Shown piece by piece: positions 11,406 to 24,719 of a stretch of 64,000 nt of DNA. A program made the position numbers and the translations under genes. The notes beneath the pieces are model-generated. The model was given only the letters and a program-made list of their open reading frames with translations, searched no databases and was not told the DNA's origin. Within the stretch, counting starts at the first letter, position 1. Every line of letters starts with the position of its first letter. This DNA comes from Sclerodactyla briareus (taxonomy: Eukaryota > Echinodermata > Holothuroidea > Dendrochirotida > Sclerodactylidae), in NCBI GenBank assembly GCA_026419785.1, contig JAODTK010005785.1, positions 1 to 64,000 on the forward strand, read 5' to 3'.

Positions 11406-12499
11406 ATTTTTTCAGGATACAGACTTGAGTTACTATCGTACAAGACATCCAAAATAATACACACAACGCTCTGCCTTTTCCACGTACTACGATTGTCTGA
11501 TGTCTGAATCAGGAGGTATATTACATCATTCTCACTCGCTCGCAAGCCTCGCATGTTTTACGGTCACATATTATCAATCATGAGATAACAGATACACGTG
11601 AGCAAAAAGCTATACATCGTGCGGAAGGTTACTAGTACGAATTGTTTGCATCATAAATCACATGGACAAATATATCCATAATTCTTCGGAACGAATCAAC
11701 AGATATAATAGCTACTAACGAAACATTACAACACTAGGTTATAATGGTACCTATCACGAACGTTGACACAATCTGGGAATACACAAATCTCGTCGAATTA
11801 CGATCTGATTGGGGAAGATTTATAGCCTAGCTTCCATTCACCTGTGCCAGTGTGTGTAAGGATACGGTACTTAACCATGTGCACTCCACTTTCCCACGTA
11901 GGCCTACGTGGTATATCAATGTTAATAAATCATTGATCATGGGGGGAGTTACCGGGCAGAGGTGCAAGAAAAGAGATGAATGTGGAAGAAAGCATTTACA
12001 TTCTCTAATGTATTCAATGCTAGATAATGCATGCCAATCAACATTTTACAAATTTAAATATCAAATGTATGATTTTTTTTTCTTAATGCGCCATGTATAT
12101 GCACCCACCAGGCCTACCTACACTTGTGTTGCACCCAAAGTATAGTCATTATTTCATTTTGCATCTCGGCTATCAGTAAAATCATTAGACCTCTGAATGA
12201 TATTTGGCACTTTTCATGACGTATGACCAGCCCAGCCCTCTATCAAAAGTTCTTTTATGTCAGTACATATTGTTCTTAGTAGCTGCCAATCAAACATTTC
12301 CTGCGTGACATAGCAAGCAATAATTCAGCGTTTGCTAAGTAATGCCTTAGTTTGTGAAATACAGTTGAAATGTGCATAGAAGTTGAAGACTCGGATACTG
12401 ATTGACTCGGCTCAGATGAGAGGACTCGACTCCAGCACTGATCAAGAATATGAAATCTGCGCAAAAGTGCGCAAAATCTGCGCAAAAGTTTTGACGGAT

Positions 12500-12560
12500 T
12501 GCAGCTTGTAAACATAACTCAACACCACCTAGATAGATGAAGTTCGTAGTTGATACTTAT
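12500..12560. repeat. Short copy of the dispersed TTGTAAACA..TAACTC repeat
   Basis: GCAGCTTGTAAACATAACTC followed by CACCTAGATAGATGAAGTTCGTAGTTGATACTTATGG is the same family as at 9590 and 10560. Confidence 0.5.
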
Positions 12561-12865
12561 GGTTAAACTGGTATTACTAAGTGATGGTGCATCCGGGTTG
12601 TTTGTGATGGAGATGTAATAGGGCAGTGGTCGGCACCTTTTGGTTACGGTGCCCCAAAAGGTAAAAAAGCTTGCTTATCGCGACCCTCACTATCTAAGCG
12701 GAGCGCCACTATTGGTTGGGGCTGAGTGTACCAGAAACTTTTGGTTTCAAACCCCCCTGGATTGCAGGAAACGACACTTCCCGAATAAATCTTGGCACGA
12801 AAGCATCCCCGAATTTTTAAATATTTGCCAAAAATGTGTGATTTTCCATCACGCCCCTCACAAAA

Positions 12866-13160
12866 ATTAAAGGAGTGAAGGAAATTTCGGTGGGCCAAGC
12901 AGCATATAAGAAGTCTCAAAGTTAAAGGAGAAAAGGGAAATCTGTGTGGCCGATCAGCAAATGAGAAGTTTTAAAGTTAAAGGAGTAAAGGAAATTCTGT
13001 GTGGCCGATCAGCAAATGAGAAGTTTTAAAGTTAAAGGAGTAAAGGAAATTTTGTGTGGCCAAGCAGCAAATGAGAAGTTTTAAAGTTAAAGGAGTAAAG
13101 GAAATTATGTGAGCCATTGCAAGTGGCAAGCAGCAAATAAGAAGTTCCGAAGTTGAAGAG
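12866..13160. repeat. 55-bp tandem minisatellite
   Basis: GTTAAAGGAG starts at 12921, 12976, 13031 and 13086, an exact 55-base period. The unit reads AAAGGAGTAAAGGAAATT.TG then TGTGGCC.A.CAGCAAATGAG and AAGTTTTAAAG. Outer copies at 12866 and 13120 are diverged, giving about five copies. Confidence 0.85.
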
Positions 13161-13384
13161 GTGAAGGAAAGGCAGCAAGCAAGAACCAAACTCCCATGGG
13201 GAAACGAAGCTCTGCAGTTATTTTTTCTTTCGACAGTGACAAATTCGAGACCCATCCAAAATTCCTTCTCGACCCATATACAAACATACGCGGAGAAAGG
13301 GTGGTACTTAATATTACTTAGATATTACTTAAATCTCCACGGAAGTATTGATATTCTGTTTACTCCCTCTAATTCTTCCAACAG

Positions 13385-13672
13385 TGCCCTTCGTGGAGAG
13401 CCCATACAGCTCCCCCTCCTACAAAAACTTACACCGGATACCCAGCCCCCCATTCCGCTGGCCTCTACGCAACGGGGCCGCAGACGATGGACGCACGGCA
13501 GGCGGCAGCCGCCGCGACCGGCCAACCGTACACGCACACGGTATACATGAAGCCGGCCCGGCAGCAACCGCTCCACCGTCGTGACGGCCAGAAAAACTCG
13601 GTTCTCCACGAGTTACTTCAGCCGACGACCCTCGGACGGCCAGGGGCCGAGCCACCCGCCTCAGCCGAAGTG
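13385..13672 (+). CDS. Possible GC-rich coding exon with an LxxLL-like motif, product unknown
   Basis: A TTCTTCCAACAG acceptor precedes a GC-rich segment open for about 96 codons. The frame includes TYTGYPAPHSAGLYATGPQT, a polyalanine run, THTVYMKPARQQ and SVLHELLQ, which contains LHELL, an LxxLL-type helix as found in transcription coregulators. The composition (Pro, Ala, Gln, Tyr, Ser) resembles a disordered tail. The first 15 codons also read well in another frame (PFVESPYSSPSYK), suggesting a base error. It runs into 52 T without a clear donor. It could be a downstream exon of the PTB gene on the same strand, but intron phase does not decide this. Confidence 0.4.
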
Positions 13673-13673
13673 G

Positions 13674-13675
<2 letters not shown>

Positions 13676-13728
<53 letters not shown>

Positions 13729-13810
13729 GGTTTTTGTGTGGGTGGGTTTTTTGTTTGGGGGGGGGTGTGTTTGGTTTGTTTGTTTTGGCGGGGGGTTTTT
13801 TTTTGATCAT
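13676..13810. repeat. Poly-T (52) followed by T/G-rich low complexity
   Basis: An uninterrupted run of about 52 T is followed by TTTGTGTGGGTGGG and runs of G and T to 13808. It abruptly ends the GC-rich candidate exon and is likely a mis-assembled or poorly called region. Confidence 0.8.
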
Positions 13811-16800
13811 ACCGCGCGTCGACGCGTGCAGGGGAAGGGTCTCGGACCCCAGAACCCACACCCGCGCGAGATCCGGCAGACACCCCCCTCTTTGCATGCG
13901 ACTGATATATTATGACGACGACTTGGCGTCATACATAACTGCGTAACTTCGATGGCGCTTGTTGGGTTTGGAAGTCGGAGGACATGACGAATCGTGAAAC
14001 TTAATGTTTGATGCTTCACAGTCGAATCATTCGGAGACTTACTCTTCGCGCATCATGTGTCAAATTAGGTTGTTCGATTTGACTGGCAAAACGGGTCAAC
14101 TTGATCTGTGTTTGATGAAGGAGTGGGGTCCAGGACGGCCCTTTTGGGGGGGGAGCATAGCTTTCCGTTATACAGTGTTAATAATTACCACATTGGCAAC
14201 TTGCCAAATTCCAGCAACTTGTGGGTCTGTTGTGACGTGATTCAAGTATATCGGAATGGGAGAAATCGCGCGACCAGTCTGGACTAGTTGTCGCGTAATA
14301 TTATCGAGGTTGGCGAAATCGACTTCTAACGTGCTCATGTGTCAGACAGGGCGGTGCCTATAGCGAAATTGTATAACAACTCAGTCGGATAGAACTCGAG
14401 ACGGAGAGGATCTTGCGAGGTCTGTGCAAATAACGTACTGATTTGCTGAGATTAAATGTAAAAGTTGAATATTAATAATGATAATTCGGCTGCAGTGAAT
14501 TAGGTTCATTCTTGGTATTTAGGTATTTAGGGCACTATGATTCTTGCAAAAGTCGATGGTTTTGTTTTATTAGGGTAGTGTAAACCCCCCCTATGAACTG
14601 TCTTGCACATAAAGCGCGTCAAAACGACGACTCCAAGGAAACTGATTCATTAGTGGTGAATATTTCTACTTCACGACCCATTATTTCGCCTGAAAGCATT
14701 GCATTTCAAGCGTATTGCAGGTCCACCTCCGTGCGGCATGTCGAAACGCGTGGATTCGTGCGCATCCCCGGCTTCTGATTAGACAAGTAGTCTGCAACTG
14801 GGGGTCTATGAAATATTACGCCTATATGAATAATGGGCAATGGCTTGTAACATTGCGATGCTGTCGGCCTGTAGACTAGGCCTATATACTAGGCCTCACG
14901 ATGGTCGGTTCCGTCCCATGATGTCGTGTTTATAGAGCACACCCCAGCAATATAGAAAGGGATTAAATAAAACTGCCCCAGATCCTTCCACACGTATTGG
15001 GCTCCCTTGTTAAATCTCGTTTCGGACCACTACGCCCAGTATTTTCAAAAATTTGCCTACATGGGGTCGGCTCACAACTTTTTGTTTTGCTACACTCTCT
15101 CGTCATGTTGTTCCGGGGATCGGGATGCTGCGAGTCTAATGTCATGATGATTGGGAAAAAAGGATTACAGGCGATGCCGAGTGAGTGTTTCCTTTTGAAA
15201 AAAAAGTCATGACAGAAAATGATGCAGCTTGTTTGACTGTGCTGGCTTGCCATCAACAGTCTGACATTATGGATAGCAGACCTCCCATGTGATTTGAGAC
15301 GAGTTTATCGGTGTCTGGGTGTTAATACGCAAGGCTAATCAGTATAAGGTCCAATAGGTCCTTGTGAATCTACTGTGTCTTCGTAGCCCGGCTCACGTAG
15401 GCACACGTAATGTTCACGAGGAGCTTGAATAATAGTTTACCATTCAATTGGAAGGAAGCTGCGATCTATTGTTTCCCAATTCATTTGATTAACTTCACAA
15501 ACCCACGGTACTTCAGCTATGGTCGGAGACTCTAAAGGGGGACTTGTAGTGGCTCGGCAAAACACCATACAATAACCACATATGACGTCAGAGATCTGAT
15601 CTTGTTTGTTCAGGCTTGAGGATTTGCAGTCCCTAAGTCGAGCATACCCTTTTATCAACCGACCGGCCTTCCTGGTTCTTTTTGCGGAGAGAACTTGTCG
15701 ATATTCCATAATTCCAGCGAAGCCCATTGATTCAGCCACACATCGATATCCAGTGGGCAGTATATCGACGTAAAAATGTCGACAAGTGCTACTTGGCACA
15801 CACTTCCAAAACTACTGTTGGTATATGAGGCTACGCTTGCATTCCGAATGACGATAAACTGTGTGAATGAAATCGAGTACAGTGGCGACGGGAGGTTCAA
15901 CCGCAACTACCCCACCAGGAAACGCACAGTTTTGATTTTGAGGGGGATCTGGCCAACGTCCCTACAAGCAAAAAACGTTTTGACAACCATTAAACCATTC
16001 AGTTTCGCGAATGGTTTCATAAAACGTTGTTTGGTTGAGTAACCACAAGGTTAGGAGAATGTTCCAGAACGTTTTCACAGAAAAACTTTTGAAGACATTT
16101 AAAAAAAATCTGAAAGTTTCTAAAAGGGTTTTGGTGTCAAAAGATTTGCGCCAAAACGGAGTTAGTTATGTTCCGTATTGTCGAAGATATTATAGTACGT
16201 TTTGTTTCATAGGTTTGCTGAACTCCTAATTTGAAGTAAAATTGAAATGTTTCTAGATATTTGACCAAAACCTTTTTTGCAGGGTATGGAAAGTTTCGTA
16301 ACATTCGTGTACTCAACATAAAACGGTGCGAAAACTAATAAGAAACATGTTCGAAAAAAACGTTTCGTGTTTGCTGGGGTTCCGGTGGAACAAAGCGGCC
16401 AGGAATAGGTTGTGCAAAGACACTCGGGTAGGCGAGACTGATCCAAATATGGACACGTAAGGTGGAAATCCGGTCCAAATATTTGTGGCGAAAGAGAGCA
16501 CGTCCGCCGGCCGTCGCGCATGCACAACCAATTAAGTTGCCGTCCCCCTTTTTGGTACGACCTTTGTAAGAATATGGAATAGGAAACATTCATACGATGG
16601 GTGCCTTTCCGGCAACAGGTAGGGGTATACATATGCTATAGGCGCCAACCAAAGGCTATATAGCGTTATGATGATATACGTGTTCAAAATTATCAACACA
16701 TGACTTTCATCTTTTCAAATATAATTTTTTTTCCAATGCCTCTATTAAGGATGTGTATATGCGAACAACAGTTATATGCTTTACTGTTTATTAATTCATT

Positions 16801-17553
16801 TTCCTTCAAACTATGTTTAAACACGTGATGCCTTCGTGGTATCTAGTAATGAATAATACCAGCCAAAAAATTGAAAATGTTTGATGGTTTAATATAAGTA
16901 TTAAAAGTTGATTAGTGTATATGGGGTCTCACAGTTCTATGCAAAATTTGTTTTGTGTTCCAATGTAGCTTATAAGATATTCATTATGGAAAAAGGAAGG
17001 ACGGATGATCCTGACAATCGTGGACCGAGGTGCAGAATACTTATACGCAGGGTCCTGTGAACAACCAGCAATCACATAAACGCATAACGTTGTATGAACT
17101 GCTTCGTCTATTATTTTGAAAAACATTATTTTGAGGTGTAGGCCACTTAGTACGTATGTTTGCCAACAAACATTGCAAACATATTCGTATAACAATGTTA
17201 TAACGACATTAAAACGTAGCAAATATGTTGCGTCCATCAAAAACGTCATAAAAATGAGTTAAGAACACCACATTTAACATCATGAAAACTTTTGAAAAAC
17301 ATTACGAAAACATTCTTGGAAGTGGTTTTAAAAATGTAAGGGAAAAGTTTGTGTTTGTTGGGAACATTGCCTCATCTTTTCTTCTTCCTAATAGGTACTG
17401 GATAGATGATACCAATATGACAGTAAAATAATTATACATTTCATCCATTGTCTCTCGTTATTTTATCACAGCGAACGAGGTCCAGGGGTTATCGTGGTTT
17501 GGGGTGTGCCGCCTCCGTCACCTCCGTCCGAATCATTGGGCGTTTTAGCGCAT
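13811..17553. other. Stretch without a recognised gene; AACGTTTT-type repeats at 15960-17370
   Basis: No gene is recognised. Between 15960 and 16380 and again at 17100-17370 the sequence is rich in AAACGTTTT, GAACGTTTTC, AAAACATTACG and ends in TGTTTGTTGGG or TGTTTGCTGGG, which looks like one degenerate interspersed family in two blocks. Repeated TAGGCCTAT words lie at 14875-14900. Confidence 0.5.
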
Positions 17554-17995
17554 AAGGGCCGGTCCATTATAACGATTTTCTATCGTTCTGCTACACGATC
17601 TTTTTAGATTTCAGGCTGAACCAGGAAGGAGAAGGTCTGTGTGGTTACAATTGTCATGAATACTAGTACATTATCACATAACCTTCTCAGACGAAAGTGT
17701 TCGAAAAAACCTCATTCCTAAATGACGTCATATCGAAAATGGTAAGAGTCGTACGATAAATCGTTGAGCTCAACATCAATGAAAATGTGCTTATCAAAAC
17801 GCCGGGAAGGGGCTGTTCCACATTGGAATGGTTTGGCAAATAGCGAATCAAGTCCTCCACCATGTGGCAGTTTGTTCCCGCCGTCATATTATAGGCCCGG
17901 TATAATCGTCCTGAACCATAATATCGGATCAAAAAAAAAAAAAAAAAATAAAAAAAGCTGCCCACGCGATATCGTTATAATGTGACCGGCCCTTT
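17554..17995. mobile_element. MITE-like element, 442 bases
   Basis: The left end AAGGGCCGGTCCATTATAAC followed by GAT and the inverse of the right end AAAGGGCCGGTCACATTATA followed by ACGAT are terminal inverted repeats of about 25 bases with one gap. The interior has no transposase frame and includes a run of 18 A. A clear target duplication is not visible. Confidence 0.6.
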
Positions 17996-18654
17996 AGGCT
18001 TGGGCTCCTAGTTGCGTATGATAGTTCGGTACGCATGTGGAAAATGACGAATTTGCGTGACCTGAGCCAGGCTCGTATCTTCTGATGTCATATTTAGTCG
18101 GCAAAGATAAATACTGGTTCCACAGAGGCAAAAATGTATAAATGAAGGCAACCCAACACAGCATAGGCACATAAGCACATGTACCATGCGTAATGATGCG
18201 GATGCATATCACCCGCGAATGAATTCTATGTATATCTTTCTTAAAAAGCAGCAACGACAAATGTCATGCTGCTGCCTTTTTATGGTCTTTTCGCATAGAC
18301 TTAATAGTGTTTTTCCTCTTCTAAAACAGAAGTTCGTTCTCGTAAATATGTGATTTTCACATCCTGCCCGGACACTCATACGCATCTATTGATTCCCAGC
18401 TATAGGCTAGGATTCCATTCTTGCGTATGCGGGTTCAGTATGCTTCTGGACAATCGCGAATTCGCAGTGAGAGGGGTTTGGCCAGTAACCTGTCCTATCG
18501 TGTTTGCAAAAAAAAAGGAAAAAATTGGATGTTAGTTTACAAGGCCAACACACATTCGAATGCAAGCAAACCAACACTGCAACGTGGGGGCTTTTAGAAT
18601 AGAATTCAGAATTTTTTGGGGGGAAATGAAAAATTTGATATTATTTCGGGCATT

Positions 18655-19085
18655 TTAGCTTGTGAAGAGCATAACTCATCCCACTGGATGAATGCTGCTT
18701 ATACTCGGTATTTGCATTCCCCTAAAGGATATCATGGAATCTATTGTATTGGGTCAGTCAAGGTACTACACTGAGGTATTGAAGGTCAACGTTCCTGAAA
18801 ATCTTTTTTCCCCAATGCCTGGTCTTATCAAGTTGAAATTTGGTAAAATGCGACTCCTTTTTATGGGGTGTACAATACCCCCACTGTTGTTGGAGTAGAC
18901 TGGGAGTCGTTTTGGGGAGGAAATTGTGAAGAATTTTTATTTTTCATACACTACCAATTTCGGCTTGATAACTCGTGCTTGGTATATGGGTTAATCTTAA
19001 AGATACATGGTTCCTATTGTTTTGGGGTTCAAGTCAAGACGTCATATGCCTCAGGAGAGGTCAAAGTCGATGCTATGCTATTCCT
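18655..19085. repeat. Diverged copy of the dispersed ACCAAGTATGAG/TGACCT repeat
   Basis: AGCTTGTGAAGAGCATAACT with CCACTGGATGAATGCTGCTTATACTCGGTATTTGCATTCCCC and later CATGGTTCCTATTGTTTTGGGGTTCAAGTCAAG and CAGGAGAGGTCAAAG reproduce, inverted, the order of words in the 310-base unit at 48 kb, over about one and a half units. Confidence 0.55.
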
Positions 19086-22000
19086 TGCTTGAAAGTATTA
19101 TCAGTATTATCAGATAATATCAGTCTGTAATAACAATTTCCTTGGAGTCAGGTCCAAAGGTAACCTGAGGGTAAAAAAATTTTAACTGAAGGGTTATGAA
19201 GGCAGTCAAGGATTCTGAGCCTCTTGACGCGCAAACACAACCGTAGAATCACAGCCGAACTCTTCAACGCGTCGTCTTATTGACCATAAACCTCGTATCA
19301 AAATGTTAATGTTTGGCCTATCTTCGGATGACTTCGGAAGTTGGCGTCGCAACGGCGACTGGCGCCCCAGAATTTACACAATTCCGAAATTCCTGATATT
19401 TGTCGGATTTTGACGAAACTTTGGTGGATGTGCATTTGGTCCGGCGAAAGTTAGGTAATTTCGAGGTCTTCGGAGGTGAAATTTGCATACTTTTGCCATT
19501 TTGCCTTTTTTTTCACGTGCCGGTTTCGACGATCTTGGTAGCCCCTACATGAGAACTAACTTCGTTCTTGAAGAGTCCCATTCACAACAGGACCTGTGAT
19601 TGCGACGATGTGGTGTTAGTTGCTCTGGGGTTTCAGCATTACCCCTGGGCACCAGCCTCCGGTGTTTGGGCGTTACTGAAAATGTCCTCTCATGAGACTA
19701 TTTTGACATGACCTTGTAGACTGATCACCTCTTGTCCTCGAGCAATCCGGCGCCTCATGGTCCGTTTTGTGAAGGTATGGGCATTGGCGCAGCTGCTGCC
19801 TTCCACTAATGAAGGGAATCCAGGTGTTGGAAAGTGACCGGACCCCCCCACCCCCCCATTATGTATTCAGAGGTTCTGTCGGGAGTGGGAGGGCGCTATT
19901 GCACTAGTTGCACCAGAACCGTCTAAATGGACGGCTCTGAGTTGCACATGTGGCGGTTGATGGGAAATCCATGGATATGTAGAATATGGAGATGAACAGT
20001 AAGTATTGATTTTGTTCTCTCAACTTGGATTCGTCTACGCGGATGGCATGTTCAACCGACTATGGCATAAGCCGCCTAACCCATAGCCTAGACTGTACCC
20101 CCCCCCCTCCCCCCGTGGAAGGCGATTGACCAAAGTAGTGCTATTTACATGATGCACACATAGCCTAGCTACTAGCGTATTCCCATGTTGCTCTACAACA
20201 GCTTCAGTAACACAAACTGTTTGCTGCTGATACATGTTACACGTTTACAAATTACCAAATGCAATTGCTTGTCGTTCGGTGTATAGCTCGCACAACATTT
20301 TTCCTTTGAACAGTTGCATGGATTTGCCTGCCATTGGCATTGCCTCCCCAGTTTCATAATAGTTCCATGTTCAAGAGATGCCATCAGCTAGGCCTACTAG
20401 GCTAGGCCAGGATGCGTACCGAGAAATTTGTCTGGGGGGGGGGGTGTTGAGGTCGGAACCCAAGGGAGGAGCGCTTCTCTTCATATATGGCCTCACCCTC
20501 CCTAATGGCAAATAAGTACAATTTATGGGCCCTAGACATATCCTGCTGCAATATTTACAAAAACAGCTTGGAAAACCTACTGAACAGTTTTTTTTTTTGT
20601 TAAAAAATTATTGATCAATTGGGTAATGGGGGGTTCTGACCCCCCGTGGGTGTACGCCACTGAGATGCTAGGTAAGGAAATGTCGTGTAGGTGTCACCCG
20701 TCTAGGAAAAGAGTACAAAGGTGTTCAGTGATTCATTGCGTATTTGACAAAAACGTCAAACTATTGTGGTATATTAGACCTTTAATGTCGAAGACGACAG
20801 CAACCAATATAGATCATTTTTCTCTCCTATTCGCAACAAACACACTTGATTCGATGTTTCACTAGAATTTGACTTTGAACTGCATATCTCCGCTAAATAA
20901 TGGGAATTATGCAGTCACCCGTGGCCTGCGGGTGGTGTGGTGCACCACGGGCTAAGCCAAACATGTCTGCTCCTGTTAGTTCCTACCACGTGTGTCAGTA
21001 GGGGGGTCGAATCTGGGTTGGATCATTGTTATCATAGCCAAGTAAAATATGTGGGCAAGGGGCCATTCACTGCGTGGAAAAACAAATTTAGGGAGGTGGC
21101 AAATAACTCGATATCAATCGTAACAGGGCCGAAGGTGATAGAACCATGTCATTTCTCCTTTCATGGAGTTAAACATTCACTTCGCCTGGATGGCATTTAA
21201 GAATTCAACAGGAACTTTTTGCAGATATATGATTCATTAATAGTCTAATTTAAATATTTACTCGGGCCGGCAATTACAAAATAGAGAGATGAGAGATGGT
21301 AGGAGCCAGTTCCGTTTTGCCATTTCCGACTATTATTCTTGTGTGTTGCTGGTCGCCGTAGCCACCGTTAAAATTATGCTGCGTGAGAAGCTTTGTTTGT
21401 GGGGTGTACCCATGAAGTATTATATTAACTCGAGAGGGCAAATACCGTGTTATTGTGGCCACAAAAGACAATAAATCAAAGTGGGAGGTGCGTATTGTGT
21501 GTGTAATAATCGTGAAAACCGCACTCATTTGTTTCATGTCATCTGTGAGTTGTCAATATATGCCCCTACGCATACTCGTTAACTGCAATCCTGACTATAC
21601 AGGCTTGCACTTTGAAGTTGTGTTGAATGCTCGACGCTCTTAGATATCTTACCCACAATCATATCCTTTCTTGACCTTCCTTTTGACCTTGAACTGGCTA
21701 CTTAAAATGCCGAAGGTTTCTTCTTCTGCATACGAGCAATCTACATGTCTAAGACGACGTTTGCGTCTGGAAATATAGGCTACAAGAAGCTGTCAAATAC
21801 ATACAGTGATATATAAACATGCCTAAAATATGGCGGATTGAATAAGTAATTATTTTTTCTTCGTAGGGAATTGAAAAGGCTGTCTTCTAACCCGGATTTT
21901 CGGACGAAGATCGGCAAACTATAAAATGTTCAATTTCCTATCCGAAACGATGAAAACTTGAAAAAACCCAATTCCAACCCCAACCCCCCTCCCCCGGCAG

Positions 22001-24719
22001 TGCAAGATAGTGTCCTGGTGAATCCTGGGCATTCAATAACGCGCAATGGCGACGGACATCAGATACTTAAGCGGCGAAAAAAAAAATGGGTGGGCCCTAA
22101 TTGCCAACGTTGGTCCAGTCTATACGGTCCCAGCCCGCAGGGAAGTGCAGGGGGCGGGGCGGCTAAGTGCACTGCTTTGGAAGGTATTCTCGATTTGCCA
22201 GTGCCTGGTGGTATTGTATTGTAGCGATTATATCCTTTGCCAGGGTTAGGGACAGTTTCGGGTTAGGTAGCCACCATAGAATTCTTTCGAGCCCGAACCC
22301 CCCGTTCTGGCTATTATGCCTTGAGGTTCCATTTCATTATGCCCAACACTAAAATACATAAAACAATAACAGCGGATAAGTACAAGTAAAAGGACAACAT
22401 GATTCCTATGAATAAAACGTCTGCTTGCCCCAAATATGGGCGTGGATGTATGATTTGAAGAGAAAACAGAGAGGCCCCAATCTGCATAGGGAACACGGCT
22501 ATATAGAGCCTGGCCTGACCTGAACTCTCCCCCCCCCCCTCCCCTCAAATAGGGGCGTATAGAGGATGTCGGTACTGCAAACGCGAATACAAAGATGGGA
22601 ACGACTCGAACCGTACTAAACTATATGGGATGGTGAGAATGGCCGTTGCTTGGGTATTTGGGAGGAGTGAGAATCCCCACACCGCTCTGTCGCGACTGCC
22701 CTGGCTGAGCTGTGCCAAAGTTCAAATCATAAATGGGTCGACGACCCCTAATGCAGTTTGTGAATTCTCCAACATGCATGTATATTCTCACTTTTGAACA
22801 ATGGACGGCGGTGATGGTTATTAAAGATTGATTTATTAGAAAGACGACATCCGTGACCAAAATAAGGGGAGGATTTATCAACGAAGTAATTCACCCTTGC
22901 ATGTATTTTGGAAACTAACTTAGTCTACATCAACAAGTCTAGTGGAATGCGGCCGACAGTTTGGAAGGAAATCTGACTAATAATTGGGCACACTTGAAAT
23001 CATCACAATGTTTTGGGGGACAAAATAAAGTCCACACCTAACCAAAATTCCAATGCAACTTCCGACCCCAGAAGGACAAATCCGTGATTAGCCGCAATTT
23101 GACCCCCGGTGATCTTGAAATCACAGTCCTTTGTTTGGCAGAACCATCTGAAGCCCACACCCACCAGTTACGTGTAAATCAGTGCTTTCACGTTAAACTT
23201 TCTATAGGGCAACCTTTATGGCTCAAACCCACTTCGAACCCAGTCCATGATTTCCAAGTGCCGTAATGTGTGCCAAAGTTTTCAGATCCGCAATCGGAGA
23301 AAGCGTTAAAGAATTATCGCGCTAACACGGAAATCTTTCGGCGGCCACGCGGACGCAGCGGTACGGTGAGGCAAAACCATAATAGTTTATCCGTGAGTGG
23401 GATTTTAAAGTGAGAATATAATGACTTTTAATGTATTCAACCAGACACAAAAATGTGTCGCGATCCTTGCCATAGCTGACAGGCTAGTGGGTTTCAAGGC
23501 CACCAGAGGCCAATAACCCCTTATTAGATAGTGTTGGTTTTAATCAAAAATTTCCTTTTTTATAAGTTGCCACATCGGAATCTCAAATATTATCCATTCC
23601 TTTCATTCTCTGCTCCTTCTGTGGTTCACATACCCCTCCGAGGGATATATATCGGTGCACTGGGCACAATTATGTCGATATTTTTATCCTGACACAAGCA
23701 ACATCCTCAAATTTGCTTAGTGGCCAGTGGCCACCCAAAGATTCATAAGCTCAAACGACATATAGGGTCTCATGATAATGAAACTACAAACATTTCAGTT
23801 CGTTTCGCCTATCCGAAGATTTTCCATTACAAATCCCTCAATCAGGGGCGAGCGCCACAGGGGGGGGGGGGTCAGGGAGGGAAAGGAGGGCGGCTGCCCC
23901 CCCCCCTTATGGGTTTTTGGGGCCGAACAAATAAATTCGACAGAATGATGGTTTAATGCACGCGCTTTTTCGTCGGGGGTGGGGGAAGTGGCAAAATACG
24001 TTATCCAACTGGTTATGTTCTCTTCGTTCTCATCGAGACTCAAATCGAGACTCAAACTGTAGCGAGCGGGAGGGTGTGGGGTGTCACACCCCTCCCATAA
24101 TTTCATGCCGTCGGCACAATTTTCGGTCTGTCCGGCAAAAGGATAAAGAGGAAGGAAAAGAATAGGCAAAGAGCAGAGGAGGAAGAGAAGAGGAAGAGAG
24201 GAGCGGAGGAAAGGAAGAAAGAGTGGAAGGGAAAAGAAAAGGGAAGTAAGGGAGTAATGGGGAAAACAGGGAATGGCAAGTGGAATAGAATAAAAAAACG
24301 GAAGCCAGACTTTATTATCGGCCTATTTTCGACTATTGGGCTCTTCATCTAATTGACCCATGCAGCGTCGGCAAGAGTATGGCACGTGGGCAAATTAGAT
24401 TATGTGACGGCCCCGTCGCCAGTTGTGTAACGGCCGAGTACCCGAGTCTGCGGCATTTCGGCAAAAGGGGACATGAAGGCGTAACGTTGAGCGTTTGATA
24501 TTCTATTTTTTCATAGTTTGTCAGTTCTTTCACGTTTTTTGTTTCCCTATTTATTGGTCCTATCTTCCGAGATACATTCTTCGGAGCCTTTTGCTGAAAA
24601 CCATTAAGAAGAATTTTCCAGAACTTACAAGAAATAGTCTGTTTTAGAGGAGGGAAATCATCGAGTGGCAAAATGCAAAAGTGGAAAGATTGTCTGAAAT
24701 CTGTTCTGAATGGCTGAAA
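19086..24719. other. Stretch without a recognised gene
   Basis: Anonymous sequence. It includes a hairpin at 20924-20951 (CCCGTGG..CCACGGG), G or C homopolymers at 20099-20115, 20437-20446, 22529-22540 and 23863-23910, and a polypurine GAGGAAGA/GGGAAAA tract at 24145-24300. The 199-codon open frame on the minus strand at 24345-24944 overlaps an interspersed repeat and shows no domain. Confidence 0.5.

Noticed and set aside
11102-11554. Ser-Asp and Arg-Val rich frame resembling an SR-type protein
   Set aside because: Explained by the period-six GACTCG repeat.
13419-13915. Poly-lysine or poly-phenylalanine proteins across the T run
   Set aside because: Artefact of translating the homopolymer.
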